A DNA stretch of 14,940 nt from positions 1-14,940 of the forward strand of contig JAIOSD010000054.1 in the NCBI GenBank assembly GCA_021107835.1, given 5' to 3'. The position numbers and the translations under genes were made by a program. The notes beneath the pieces are model-generated. The model was not told where the DNA came from. It worked only from the letters and a program-made list of their open reading frames with translations, and did not search any database. The DNA is from an archaeon (GTDB lineage: Archaea; Nanobdellota; Nanobdellia; SCGC-AAA011-G17; PNOQ01). The stretch's first letter is position 1; the number at the start of each line of letters is the position of its first letter. This document shows, piece by piece, positions 5,080-12,709 of this stretch.

Positions 5080-5101
5080 TTATTTAGTAGTATCTAAATA
5101 A
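5080..5101 (-). promoter_or_regulatory. Palindromic candidate operator of the unknown operon
   Basis: TTATTTAG-TAGTAT-CTAAATAA on the plus strand: perfect 8-bp arms with a 6-nt spacer, immediately downstream of the TATA box and covering the predicted start site near 5083. This is the usual place for archaeal repressor sites. It could also fold as a 5' mRNA hairpin. Confidence 0.5.
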
Positions 5102-5103
5102 CC

Positions 5104-5116
5104 CTATATATAAACC
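5104..5116 (-). promoter_or_regulatory. TATA box of the unknown operon
   Basis: GGTTTATATATAG on the minus strand, centred near 5109, about 65 nt upstream of ATG 5044. The mRNA therefore has a leader with a ribosome binding site. Confidence 0.62.
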
Positions 5117-5137
5117 TTGGCGGTGGCCAACACCACC
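5117..5137. promoter_or_regulatory. GC-rich overlapping palindromes between divergent promoters
   Basis: TTGGC-GGTG-GCCAA (5117-5130) overlaps GGTGG-CCAACA-CCACC (5122-5137). The GC content is exceptional for this intergenic DNA. It lies between the TATA boxes of the unknown operon and the TrmB-like gene, so it may bind the regulator. It does not match the known Thermococcales TrmB boxes. Confidence 0.45.
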
Positions 5138-5148
5138 ACAATAGAAAC

Positions 5149-5157
5149 CTTTAAATT
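5149..5157 (+). promoter_or_regulatory. TATA box of the TrmB-like gene
   Basis: CTTTAAATT centred about 26 nt upstream of ATG 5179. Leaderless transcript predicted. Confidence 0.58.
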
Positions 5158-5178
5158 CTAACAAGATAAACAAAATCC

Positions 5179-5925
5179 ATGTACCAGGAACTACTCCAAA
5201 AATTAGGACTTTCACTAAATGAATCTAGAGTTTACGAAGCATTGTTACACTTAGGAGAAACAAATGTTAGCAAAATCTCAATAAAATCAAAGGTTCATAG
5301 AAGAAATGTATATGATTCTATAAACAAATTAATAGAGAAAGGTTTAGCCTCTGAAACTTTTGTTAAAGGTGAGAAATTATTCAAACCAATCGACCCAGAA
5401 AGGCTAAAAGAAATAATAAAAGAAAAAGAAACAGAATTAGAATATTCCTTGCAAGACATGAAAAAATTATACAAATCAGTAGAATCAGATGCTGAAGCTT
5501 ATTTTTTTAGAGGAATAGAGGGTTTCAAAAATTATTTACAATTAATCTTAGAACAAAAACAAACAGTTTATTTTATGGGTGCCAAAGGATTTTGGTTGGA
5601 TCCCAGATTACAACATTATCTGAGACATTTTGATAAACAAAGAAAAGAAAGAGGAATAAAATTCATGCATTTATTCGACCATGAGGTAAAAGAACAAAAA
5701 CCAGAGATCTTAAAATTAGTAGGCAAACCATATAAATTTCTACCAAAAAAGTATTCAAGCGCTACAGCAGTGGATATATTTGGAGATTATGTAGTAACTT
5801 TCGTGGGAGTTAAACCAGGGGAACTATATGAAGAGCCCTTACAATTTGTACTAAAAAGTAAAATATTAGCAGATGGATACAGGAAGTTTTTCCAATTTAT
5901 ATGGAATAACTGTAAAAACTCTTAA
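5179..5925 (+). CDS. TrmB-family transcriptional regulator
   Basis: DNA-binding regulator of 248 aa. Residues about 5-70 form the winged helix-turn-helix typical of TrmB proteins (GLSLNESRVYEALLHLG, then NVSKISIKSKVHRRNVYDSINKLIEKGL). Residues about 73-101 form a charged helical linker likely to dimerise. The remaining part, EAYFFRGIEGFKNYLQLIL onward, matches the C-terminal domain of the compact TrmB-like proteins common in DPANN archaea; it lacks the long sugar-binding domain of Thermococcus TrmB, so a sugar ligand should not be assumed. The gene is leaderless. Its divergent placement to the two-gene operon, with palindromes between, suggests local control and autoregulation (inference). 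Confidence 0.87.
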   Translation: MYQELLQKLGLSLNESRVYEALLHLGETNVSKISIKSKVHRRNVYDSINKLIEKGLASETFVKGEKLFKPIDPERLKEIIKEKETELEYSLQDMKKLYKSVESDAEAYFFRGIEGFKNYLQLILEQKQTVYFMGAKGFWLDPRLQHYLRHFDKQRKERGIKFMHLFDHEVKEQKPEILKLVGKPYKFLPKKYSSATAVDIFGDYVVTFVGVKPGELYEEPLQFVLKSKILADGYRKFFQFIWNNCKNS

Positions 5926-6047
5926 TAAGAAATAACTTTTAATCCATCTATTCTTTCAAAATGTTTAACATTTCTAGTTTATGGTTCTGATTATCCTAAT
6001 CTACCCTTTACATTAGATGTGTCTAAACCAATCATTTTAACCTTCTA
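5926..6047. other. Convergent intergenic region without a gene
   Basis: Lies between the TrmB-like gene and the region behind rfcL. Nothing coding was found. T-rich tracts further on, such as T5-C-T6 at 6077-6088 on the plus strand, could end the TrmB transcript. Confidence 0.5.
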
Positions 6048-6176
6048 TTAAAAGAACCTCTCAATTCTTTCATTGATTTTTCTTTTTTCTTCCAGTCTAA
6101 ATTTTTTAAAACCCCAAAAAATCTCATTAATTTTTTCTTCATATTCTTTTTTATCTATCTATCCCTAAATACTTTT
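6048..6176 (-). other. In-frame extension after the rfcL stop, possible decayed tail
   Basis: Reading past the TAG at 6177-6179 in the rfcL frame gives Lys-Ser-Ile, TAG (6165-6167), Gly, TAG (6159-6161), then 36 open codons to TAA (6048-6050). This peptide is rich in Lys and Glu and ends in INERIERFF, resembling a PCNA-interacting peptide (Q-x-x-h-x-x-a-a, here with Asn for Gln). Archaeal RfcL proteins normally end with such a box. It has no start codon of its own. An overlapping 36-codon ATG ORF in another frame looks random. Confidence 0.4.
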
Positions 6177-7358
6177 CTATTTTTCTAACCAACCAACCTC
6201 TTCTTCACTCAAATCCAAAAATTCAGATTCAGAACTCAAAATATTCTTAACATAAGGAAATATATCTTTCATCGCTCTTTTACTAGAAACATGACATTTA
6301 GAAGAAATTTTCTCACAAATAGACTTTCTTTTCCCATATTTCATTTTAGCAATCCACATTTTTAGGATTCTTTTAGATCGCTCATAATTAACAAAGCCTT
6401 TTTTACTTCCTTTTTTACTAATAGCAACCCCCACACTCATAAAATATTTCTGATAAACCATAAACCTCCAATGCTGCCTTCTCATTATACGGCCCTTAAA
6501 TACATCTGATTTAGAAAGTTTATCATAAGCATCACCCAACTCATGACCAAAATACTCCTTAGGCAAGTTTTCATCTACCCACAAAGCAACCTCCTCAAAT
6601 TTAAGATTTGTTTTATCAAAAGTATCTAAAATTAATTTGGAGTCTGTTGACTTAAATATAACTCGAAGTAAATTAAAAACATCTTCTTCTTTATTTCTTT
6701 CTCCAATTTCTTCTAAATGTTCCTTGGTAATTTCTTTCCTTCCACAACAAATTAACTGCAAATCATTAATCGCACTCCTTAAATCTCCACCAGCACGATT
6801 AGCAACAGATTTTAAAACATATTCAGAGATTACAATGGTTTCTCTCTCACAAATTCTCCTTAAAACCTTACAAATTTCAGGAGAACTCAAAGCAGGAACC
6901 TCAACCATTAAAGTTTTCCTCCTTAAGCTAGATAGTTTACTCTGCCAAGGATCATTTGCAGTCATAATAATAGGAAAAGCACTTCCACCAATTAAAGAAG
7001 CCAAAGCTTGAGCACCTCCGCGATCCTTCATTCCACTCAAACCATCTATCTCATCAATAAGAATTATTTTTCCACTACCAAACAAACTTCCTTGTTTAAT
7101 TGCATTTCCAACTATTTCTAAAATATGATCTTTTTTCCTAACATCAGATGCATTCAACTCAATAATTTCTAGATTTTTTTCTTTAGCAAGTGCATAAACT
7201 GCCTCAGTTTTCCCAGTACCAGTTGGGCCATATAAAATCATAGCCTTTTTTCTTTGACTCTTAAAATTATTAACAAAATCTTCTAACTTCATAATAGATC
7301 TAATTTCCCCAACTAATTCCTTGGAATTTACAGGAGCATATTTTTTTGTCCAAATCAT
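6177..7358 (-). CDS. rfcL: Replication factor C large subunit
   Basis: Clamp-loader large subunit, which with RfcS opens and loads PCNA at primer-template junctions. The 393-aa protein opens with IWTKKYAP (family: W-x-x-KY-x-P). Walker A is GPTGTGKT (44-51), Walker B IILIDEID (98-105), sensor 1 TAND (133-136) and sensor 2 GGDLRSAINDL (190-200). The C-terminal collar region runs through SRRAM-like helices to SEEEVGWLEK. It is shorter than euryarchaeal RfcL (about 480 aa) and, as annotated, lacks the C-terminal PCNA-binding box. Its ATG overlaps the rfcS stop in ATGA, so translation is coupled. The stop is TAG. Confidence 0.95.
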   Translation of the reverse strand: MIWTKKYAPVNSKELVGEIRSIMKLEDFVNNFKSQRKKAMILYGPTGTGKTEAVYALAKEKNLEIIELNASDVRKKDHILEIVGNAIKQGSLFGSGKIILIDEIDGLSGMKDRGGAQALASLIGGSAFPIIMTANDPWQSKLSSLRRKTLMVEVPALSSPEICKVLRRICERETIVISEYVLKSVANRAGGDLRSAINDLQLICCGRKEITKEHLEEIGERNKEEDVFNLLRVIFKSTDSKLILDTFDKTNLKFEEVALWVDENLPKEYFGHELGDAYDKLSKSDVFKGRIMRRQHWRFMVYQKYFMSVGVAISKKGSKKGFVNYERSKRILKMWIAKMKYGKRKSICEKISSKCHVSSKRAMKDIFPYVKNILSSESEFLDLSEEEVGWLEK

Positions 7359-8290
7359 TGTAAAACAAAATCAGCAATTAACGCTTCCAACTGTATAAAT
7401 TCATCACTGCCTTCAACCATTCTAAATTCAATTTCACCACACTTCTCAATCATTTTGCATTTTTTTTCTTCATCTAAATCAAGCTTCAAAACTTCGCTTT
7501 GAATTTGTTTTATTACATCTAATCCCGATAAACCATGTTTTAACATAGTATCCAACAATACTTCCCTAGCTTTAGTAAATTGTCCAGCAATACTTAACTC
7601 TAAAACCTTAATTATTTCTTTTGGTCTTGCAGCAGAAACAATATCATAAACCAAATTTTCAGTTATTTTTTTATCAATAACCGCACAACTTTGTAAAATA
7701 TTTTCTGCCTTTCTTGCATCCCCACCACTAATATCATATAATATCTTCAAAACAGCCTTATCAATACTCAAACCCTCTTTCTCTGCAATTGATCCAATAA
7801 GTTTGAAAATATCTTCTTCCTTAAGTGGTTGAAACCTAAATACAGTACAACGAGATTGTATGGGGTCAATAATTTTACTAGAATAATTACAACTTAAAAT
7901 AAATCTACAGGTTTTAGCATAATTTTCCATAGTTCTACGCAAAGCCTGCTGGGCGTCTGTTGTTAAGGAATCACATTCATCTAAGTAAATTACTTTAAAA
8001 GGAACATCACGAATAGATTTAGTTCGAGCAAAATCTTTTACTTTGTTTCTTATAACATCAATACCCCTTTCATCAGAAGCATTTAATTCTAAAAAGTTCG
8101 CTTGCCAATCTTCACCAAATAACTCACGAGCAATTATTAGAGATAAAGTAGTTTTTCCAATTCCTGCAGGTCCAGAAAACATTAAATGAGGAAGACTTTT
8201 AGCCTTAAGAAAAGCTTTGATACGAGAAACTATCTTTTCTTGTCCAACCATTTCAGAAAAGGTTTTCGGTCTGTATTTTTCTATAAACAT
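7355..8290 (-). CDS. rfcS: Replication factor C small subunit
   Basis: AAA+ clamp-loader small subunit, normally four copies with one RfcL. It starts MFIEKYRPKTF, the family opening (EKYRP). From this Met (311 aa; numbering here adds two residues for the TTG form), Walker A is GPAGIGKT (42-49), Walker B LDECD (105-109, Cys where Ala is usual), NASDERG follows Walker A, and SRC (148-150) carries the arginine finger. Sensor 2 is GGDARKAEN. The length is typical. ATG 8290 is preferred to an in-frame TTG at 8296 because it lies 26 nt from the TATA-box centre and fits family N-termini. First gene of the operon with rfcL. Confidence 0.96.
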   Translation of the reverse strand: MFIEKYRPKTFSEMVGQEKIVSRIKAFLKAKSLPHLMFSGPAGIGKTTLSLIIARELFGEDWQANFLELNASDERGIDVIRNKVKDFARTKSIRDVPFKVIYLDECDSLTTDAQQALRRTMENYAKTCRFILSCNYSSKIIDPIQSRCTVFRFQPLKEEDIFKLIGSIAEKEGLSIDKAVLKILYDISGGDARKAENILQSCAVIDKKITENLVYDIVSAARPKEIIKVLELSIAGQFTKAREVLLDTMLKHGLSGLDVIKQIQSEVLKLDLDEEKKCKMIEKCGEIEFRMVEGSDEFIQLEALIADFVLQ

Positions 8291-8310
8291 ATCCAAAGTT
8301 AATCTCGCCT

Positions 8311-8320
8311 AATTTATAAG
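8311..8320 (-). promoter_or_regulatory. TATA box of the rfcS-rfcL operon
   Basis: CTTATAAATT on the minus strand, centred 26 nt from ATG 8290. Predicts a leaderless operon transcript and supports that start. Confidence 0.65.
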
Positions 8321-8346
8321 CATTTTGTAGGTGTATGGCAACCTGA

Positions 8347-8360
8347 GATAAATATATAAA
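8347..8360 (+). promoter_or_regulatory. TATA box of the first subtilase
   Basis: GATAAATATATAAA centred about 27 nt upstream of ATG 8383. The same GATAAATATATAA string precedes the second subtilase. Confidence 0.7.
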
Positions 8361-8382
8361 CTATATAAAATGTAAGAAGCAT

Positions 8383-11300
8383 ATGAAAAAAAAGAGCATT
8401 TTTATAGTAATAACTATCGCCCTATTATTCATCTCAGGGTGTACAGATTTTTCAGATAAAAAAGAATTACAAGAAAGCCCAGAAAAAATACTTTTCTCTC
8501 AAGAAAATGACCAAGAATATTACAAAGGAATAATTCATGTAAAATTTAAAGATTCAATAAATGTAGACACAAAATCAAATGCGATTTCTGAAGTAAATAA
8601 ATTAAAACAAAAAGGGGTTATTTTAAGAGAAAATCCAAACATAGAGAAAGTATTTATGTCTAAACCAGGCACAAAGAATTTTGATAAGAAAAAAAAGTTT
8701 GGATTACATAGGTGGGTAGAAGTAGAAATACCTTTAGATTCGGATCCCGTTATAGAAGCCAAAAGATGGGAGTTATTGGAAGAGATTGAATATGCAATCC
8801 CCCTTCAAATCCCTAAGATGATTTTGATACCAGATGATCCACTATTCCCCCAACAATGGCATCATGAAAATACGGGGCAAAGCGGAGGAACTCCTGGAGC
8901 AGACATCAATTCAATAGAAGCATGGGATGCGGAAGGGGAGAATATAATAAGAATAGGTGTTCCAGATACTAGTGTAGAATGGTTCCATGAAGATTTAGTA
9001 GATAATCTATGGCAAAACCTTGGAGAAGATGCAGATAGGGATGGAACTGTTTTAGAGTGGAGCGAAGTCGATGGAAGATATGTATTTGATCCAGATGATG
9101 TAAATGGTATTGATGACGATGAAAATGGATACATAGATGACTTTATCGGATGGGATCACGCAAATGGGGACAACGATCCAAGCGACTTAACAGATTTGAG
9201 TAACCTAGGTCGTCATCATGGGACACTTACATCGGGAATTATATTTTCAGAGATAAACAATGGATTGGGCCCAGCAGGAATATGTTCTAAATGTGAACTA
9301 ATATCATTTAATACTTATCATAAATCAAAAGTACAAGCAATAGAATATGCTACAGATAATGGGGCAAGAATAATAAGTCTGAGTTTTAAACATGTTTTCC
9401 TTGATCAAGAGTATTTAGATGCTTTTAATCATGCTACTGACCAAGATGTTTTGTTAGTTATTGGAGCAGGTAATGATGATTCTCCTAAAGCAAATGGATT
9501 CTGTGAACACAACAAGGTTCTTTGTGTTTCTGCTACAGAGCATAACAATAAACTAGTAAGCTTTTCTGATTACGGATGGCGTACAGATGTAGCAGCACCA
9601 GGATGGAATATTTACACTACCATGGCGGGCAATACATATATCCAAGAAAGTGGAACCTCATTTTCAGCCCCACTTGTAGCAGGAATTGCAGGCATGATAC
9701 TTTCAAAAAATCCTTTGTTAAGTTCAGAAGAAGTATACTCAATTTTACAAAGTTCTGTAGATCCACTAGTAACCCCGAGTGTTTATGCTGGAAACGGAAT
9801 AATAGATGCAGAAAAAGCACTACAAAATGCTGAAAATACTATTGACTATGGATCTTTTCCAGTAGCAATTATAGAAAAAGAAACTACTTATCCTAGAGCG
9901 GGGAATACATTAGATATATACGGGGTAGCAAACGGAGGAGATTTTCTAAAATATGAAATTTATTATGGTTTAGGGATTTATCCAGAAACTTGGGCATTTG
10001 CAGGAGAATCATCAGAAATGGAGGATTCTGGGCTTTTATATCAACTAAATTTAGTTGACTTACCAGTAGGAGAATATCTTATAAAATTGGTAACAACCGA
10101 TGCATTTGGTCAAGAAGCAATTGATACGTTCCCTTTTGTAAGGGGATTACTAAACGCCCCAAACTGGCCAAAAGAGTTTCCAATACCTGTAAGCCCAACG
10201 TTGGGGGATTTAGATGGGGATGGGGCTTATGAAATCCTAATATCTTCTGGAGAGTTCCTATCTCTTTATGATTATGGAGGCAATCTAATTGGCTCATATG
10301 ATTATTCAGAAATGGGGGGTTCAACAACAGAAAAGCCACTAATTGGGGATGTAGATAATGAAGGGAATAAAGAAATTGTAACATATACTTATTCTCATAT
10401 TACTATTTTAAGGGATGATTTGACACATATGCCAAACTGGCCACAACAATTTCCGAATATGGTGGCTTCTCAACCAGTTTTATCAGATATAAATGAAAAT
10501 GGAAACCAAGAATTAATATTCCTTACATATTTGGATAATCAGTTACACATCCTAGATTACGAAGGAAACAATTTACCAGGTTGGCCAAAGCCACTAGAGG
10601 ATGAGCCAGGGTATGAAATATACCTGGCAGTAGCAAATTTAGATAATTATGAAAATAAAGAAATAATAATTCCCCATTCTAATTATTTAGAGGTTTTTGA
10701 TGATGAAGGAAATAGTTTACCAGGTTGGCCCATAATTCTTCAAGAAGATTTTTATCAAAATCCAATTCTTGCAGATATTGATGGTGATAGGTTCGCCGAA
10801 ATTATTATTCTTACTGACTCTAAAAAAATATATGCTTTTAATTATGATGGTTCTATTGTAGATGGTTGGCCACAAAATGCATATGAGTGGAGCCCAATAC
10901 CATTAAATAATTATTATCTCTCTATCGGAAATCTGGATTCCGACGAATTACCAGAAATAATAGCAATTGAAGAGGGAGATGATACTTCTAATCCTTATGC
11001 TTTTGGTTATAGGTCAGTTGGAAAAATATTTGTTTTTAATGGGGACGGTTCATTAGTTTCAGGATGGCCACAAACAAAAGAGGCCGCATTTTCTAGTCTA
11101 GCCATTACAGGAGATATAGATGGGGATAATGAATTGGAAGTTCTAGTTGATGGGGGTAAGTTTGGGGGGTTCTTATATGCTTTTAATCAAGACGGTTCTA
11201 CTGTAAATGGTTGGCCACAACATATAAATGATTACATACCTCCAATAATAAAAGATATTGATGGGGATAATAAGATTGAAATTCTCGTGGGGGGTTCAGT

Positions 11301-12606
11301 TGTTAATCTATGGAGGACTGAAAGTACAGATACTGAGATAAGGGATTGGCCTATGGAAAGATACGATAACAAAAATACATTAAATTATCATTCCTCTGAA
11401 GTTTGCGGAGATTTAGTATGCAATCCTGGAGAAAACTGTTTATCTTGTCCAGGAGATTGTCCAATTTGTGATTCCTGTATATATTTAGATCAAAAGAGTT
11501 GTAGTTCTGATCATTCTTGTACTTGGTGCGAAGGTTGCCAAAATACAAAATCAAATATTTATGGAAAAGATATCTGTGTAGATGTAGGCGAATGCGATTA
11601 TAAATGTAATTCCGATTTTTGTTCTGCACAATGTTCAGAAGCGGAACCTACAACCACACCAGTTTGTTTAGATAGTTATACTTTAGAAGAAGAAACAATC
11701 ACTTGTAATGATTTATGTGTTTTAGAAGAAGAAGTAATAGTAACAGATTGTTCAGAAGATGAATTGATATGCTTTAATGATGTTTGCATTGAAGAAATTG
11801 ATTGTAGTAGTTATAATGGGGGGGTTCCTCTTGATTGTATAATTAGTGGAGAAGGCCAGTGTGAACCTTGTTCTGAGTGTAATGGAAAAAAATCAAATGG
11901 TCTTGGTGGCTATGAATGTGTAAAAATAACTACTTGTAGTTATAGTTGTGTAGCGGGAAGTTGTGGGGCAGAATGTAATAGCGATGATCCCAGTTCTGAA
12001 ACAAGAACTTGTATTGGCAATACAGAAAATATAACTACCCTTATTTGTAAAGGAGATTCTTGTATTTTAGAATCTTCTAATGAGGTTTTAACAGATTGTG
12101 GAGTAGGGCAATGTATCGAGGGAAGTGGTTGTGATTTGGATTCTTATGAATTAAATTTATATGAAGGCACTTGGAACTTTGTTTCCATACCATTAAGTAA
12201 TTTAGTTGATAACAATATAAATAAATTTGATTCTGACATAGTTTTAAGTTATGGCGGAAGCAGTTGGGAAATGAATTATAAAGAAATAATTAACGAACTT
12301 TCCACCATCGAAACGAATAAAGGATACATAGTATATTCTGATAGTGATAAAACTATAACTTTTAATGGAGAGTTAATAGACACATATGTTTATCCATTAG
12401 AAGAAGATACTTGGAATTTAGTAGGTTCCACTATTGATGGATATGATTTTGAAGGAAACCAAATCTTTAATAGCATAACAAGCATAACTTCAGAGGATGT
12501 TGTGATTGGAACTGCTTATTGGGTATACACTGGAACAGAACCACAATTTGCGCCTCCAACTTTAAATTTTTGGGAAAACTTATTAAAACTTTTAGGAATA
12601 AACTAA
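8383..12606 (+). CDS. Giant exported S8 subtilisin-like protease, lipoprotein type
   Basis: Surface serine protease of 1407 aa. Residues 1-20 form a lipoprotein signal ending ISGC, so Cys20 is probably lipidated. A prodomain (about 40-140) leads into the family stretch DPLFPQQWHHENTGQ. The S8 domain (about 150-475) has D195 (in PDTSVEWFHEDL), H279 (HGT), N364 (GAGN) and S426 (GTSFSAP), all present; a Ca-site insertion DPDDVNGIDDDENG precedes the His. A beta-sandwich follows (488-590), then about 592-1005 with eight DxDxDG-like loops (GDLDGDG, ADIDGDR, KDIDGDN) alternating with GWP motifs, an FG-GAP/VCBS-like propeller. Residues 1008-1250 hold 38 cysteines, beginning CGDLVCNPGENC. Two W-N-x-V repeats (near 1262 and 1342) close the protein. 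Role inferred: extracellular proteolysis, adhesion or processing of surface proteins. Confidence 0.95.
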   Translation: MKKKSIFIVITIALLFISGCTDFSDKKELQESPEKILFSQENDQEYYKGIIHVKFKDSINVDTKSNAISEVNKLKQKGVILRENPNIEKVFMSKPGTKNFDKKKKFGLHRWVEVEIPLDSDPVIEAKRWELLEEIEYAIPLQIPKMILIPDDPLFPQQWHHENTGQSGGTPGADINSIEAWDAEGENIIRIGVPDTSVEWFHEDLVDNLWQNLGEDADRDGTVLEWSEVDGRYVFDPDDVNGIDDDENGYIDDFIGWDHANGDNDPSDLTDLSNLGRHHGTLTSGIIFSEINNGLGPAGICSKCELISFNTYHKSKVQAIEYATDNGARIISLSFKHVFLDQEYLDAFNHATDQDVLLVIGAGNDDSPKANGFCEHNKVLCVSATEHNNKLVSFSDYGWRTDVAAPGWNIYTTMAGNTYIQESGTSFSAPLVAGIAGMILSKNPLLSSEEVYSILQSSVDPLVTPSVYAGNGIIDAEKALQNAENTIDYGSFPVAIIEKETTYPRAGNTLDIYGVANGGDFLKYEIYYGLGIYPETWAFAGESSEMEDSGLLYQLNLVDLPVGEYLIKLVTTDAFGQEAIDTFPFVRGLLNAPNWPKEFPIPVSPTLGDLDGDGAYEILISSGEFLSLYDYGGNLIGSYDYSEMGGSTTEKPLIGDVDNEGNKEIVTYTYSHITILRDDLTHMPNWPQQFPNMVASQPVLSDINENGNQELIFLTYLDNQLHILDYEGNNLPGWPKPLEDEPGYEIYLAVANLDNYENKEIIIPHSNYLEVFDDEGNSLPGWPIILQEDFYQNPILADIDGDRFAEIIILTDSKKIYAFNYDGSIVDGWPQNAYEWSPIPLNNYYLSIGNLDSDELPEIIAIEEGDDTSNPYAFGYRSVGKIFVFNGDGSLVSGWPQTKEAAFSSLAITGDIDGDNELEVLVDGGKFGGFLYAFNQDGSTVNGWPQHINDYIPPIIKDIDGDNKIEILVGGSVVNLWRTESTDTEIRDWPMERYDNKNTLNYHSSEVCGDLVCNPGENCLSCPGDCPICDSCIYLDQKSCSSDHSCTWCEGCQNTKSNIYGKDICVDVGECDYKCNSDFCSAQCSEAEPTTTPVCLDSYTLEEETITCNDLCVLEEEVIVTDCSEDELICFNDVCIEEIDCSSYNGGVPLDCIISGEGQCEPCSECNGKKSNGLGGYECVKITTCSYSCVAGSCGAECNSDDPSSETRTCIGNTENITTLICKGDSCILESSNEVLTDCGVGQCIEGSGCDLDSYELNLYEGTWNFVSIPLSNLVDNNINKFDSDIVLSYGGSSWEMNYKEIINELSTIETNKGYIVYSDSDKTITFNGELIDTYVYPLEEDTWNLVGSTIDGYDFEGNQIFNSITSITSEDVVIGTAYWVYTGTEPQFAPPTLNFWENLLKLLGIN
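9085..9129 (+). repeat. 45-bp stretch identical in both subtilases, copy 1
   Basis: Identical to 13616-13660. It encodes FDPDDVNGIDDDENG, the calcium-binding insertion of the catalytic domain. Confidence 0.95.
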
Positions 12607-12697
12607 TCAAAACTATCAAAAAACAAGTACAAACTATTCTATAGATTAACTTGTAATTAAAGATAAATATATAAGTTAATCATACTATATCCCCCTT
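12607..12697. other. Short intergenic region between the subtilases
   Basis: Holds the promoter of the second subtilase and one weak inverted repeat (ACAAGT 12623-12628, ACTTGT 12649-12654). No gene. Confidence 0.5.
12662..12675 (+). promoter_or_regulatory. TATA box of the second subtilase
   Basis: GATAAATATATAAG centred about 28 nt upstream of ATG 12698, nearly identical to the promoter of the first subtilase, implying co-regulation. Confidence 0.7.
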
Positions 12698-12709
12698 ATG
12701 AAAAGGGGG
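12691..12709 (+). promoter_or_regulatory. Hairpin with the start codon in its loop
   Basis: CCCCCTT-ATGAA-AAGGGGG: perfect 7-bp stem, mostly G-C, with the second subtilase's ATG in the 5-nt loop. If transcription starts at or before 12691 it could control translation; a start at the ATG itself would remove the left arm. Confidence 0.5.

Noticed and set aside
6048..6179. Pyrrolysine insertion at rfcL TAG codons
   Set aside because: Three TAGs within seven codons are not expected of genuine pyrrolysine use, and the racemase also ends at a TAG.
6637..7011. Plus-strand ORF opposite rfcL
   Set aside because: Mirror of the conserved AAA+ coding sequence, without a promoter.
8291..8296. TTG start of rfcS
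   Set aside because: ATG 8290 has the right distance to the TATA box and fits family N-termini.
8535..11629. Antisense ORFs inside the first subtilase, including 8862-9134 and 10079-10384 minus
   Set aside because: Low-complexity shadows of a gene with clear motifs throughout; no promoter or ribosome binding site.
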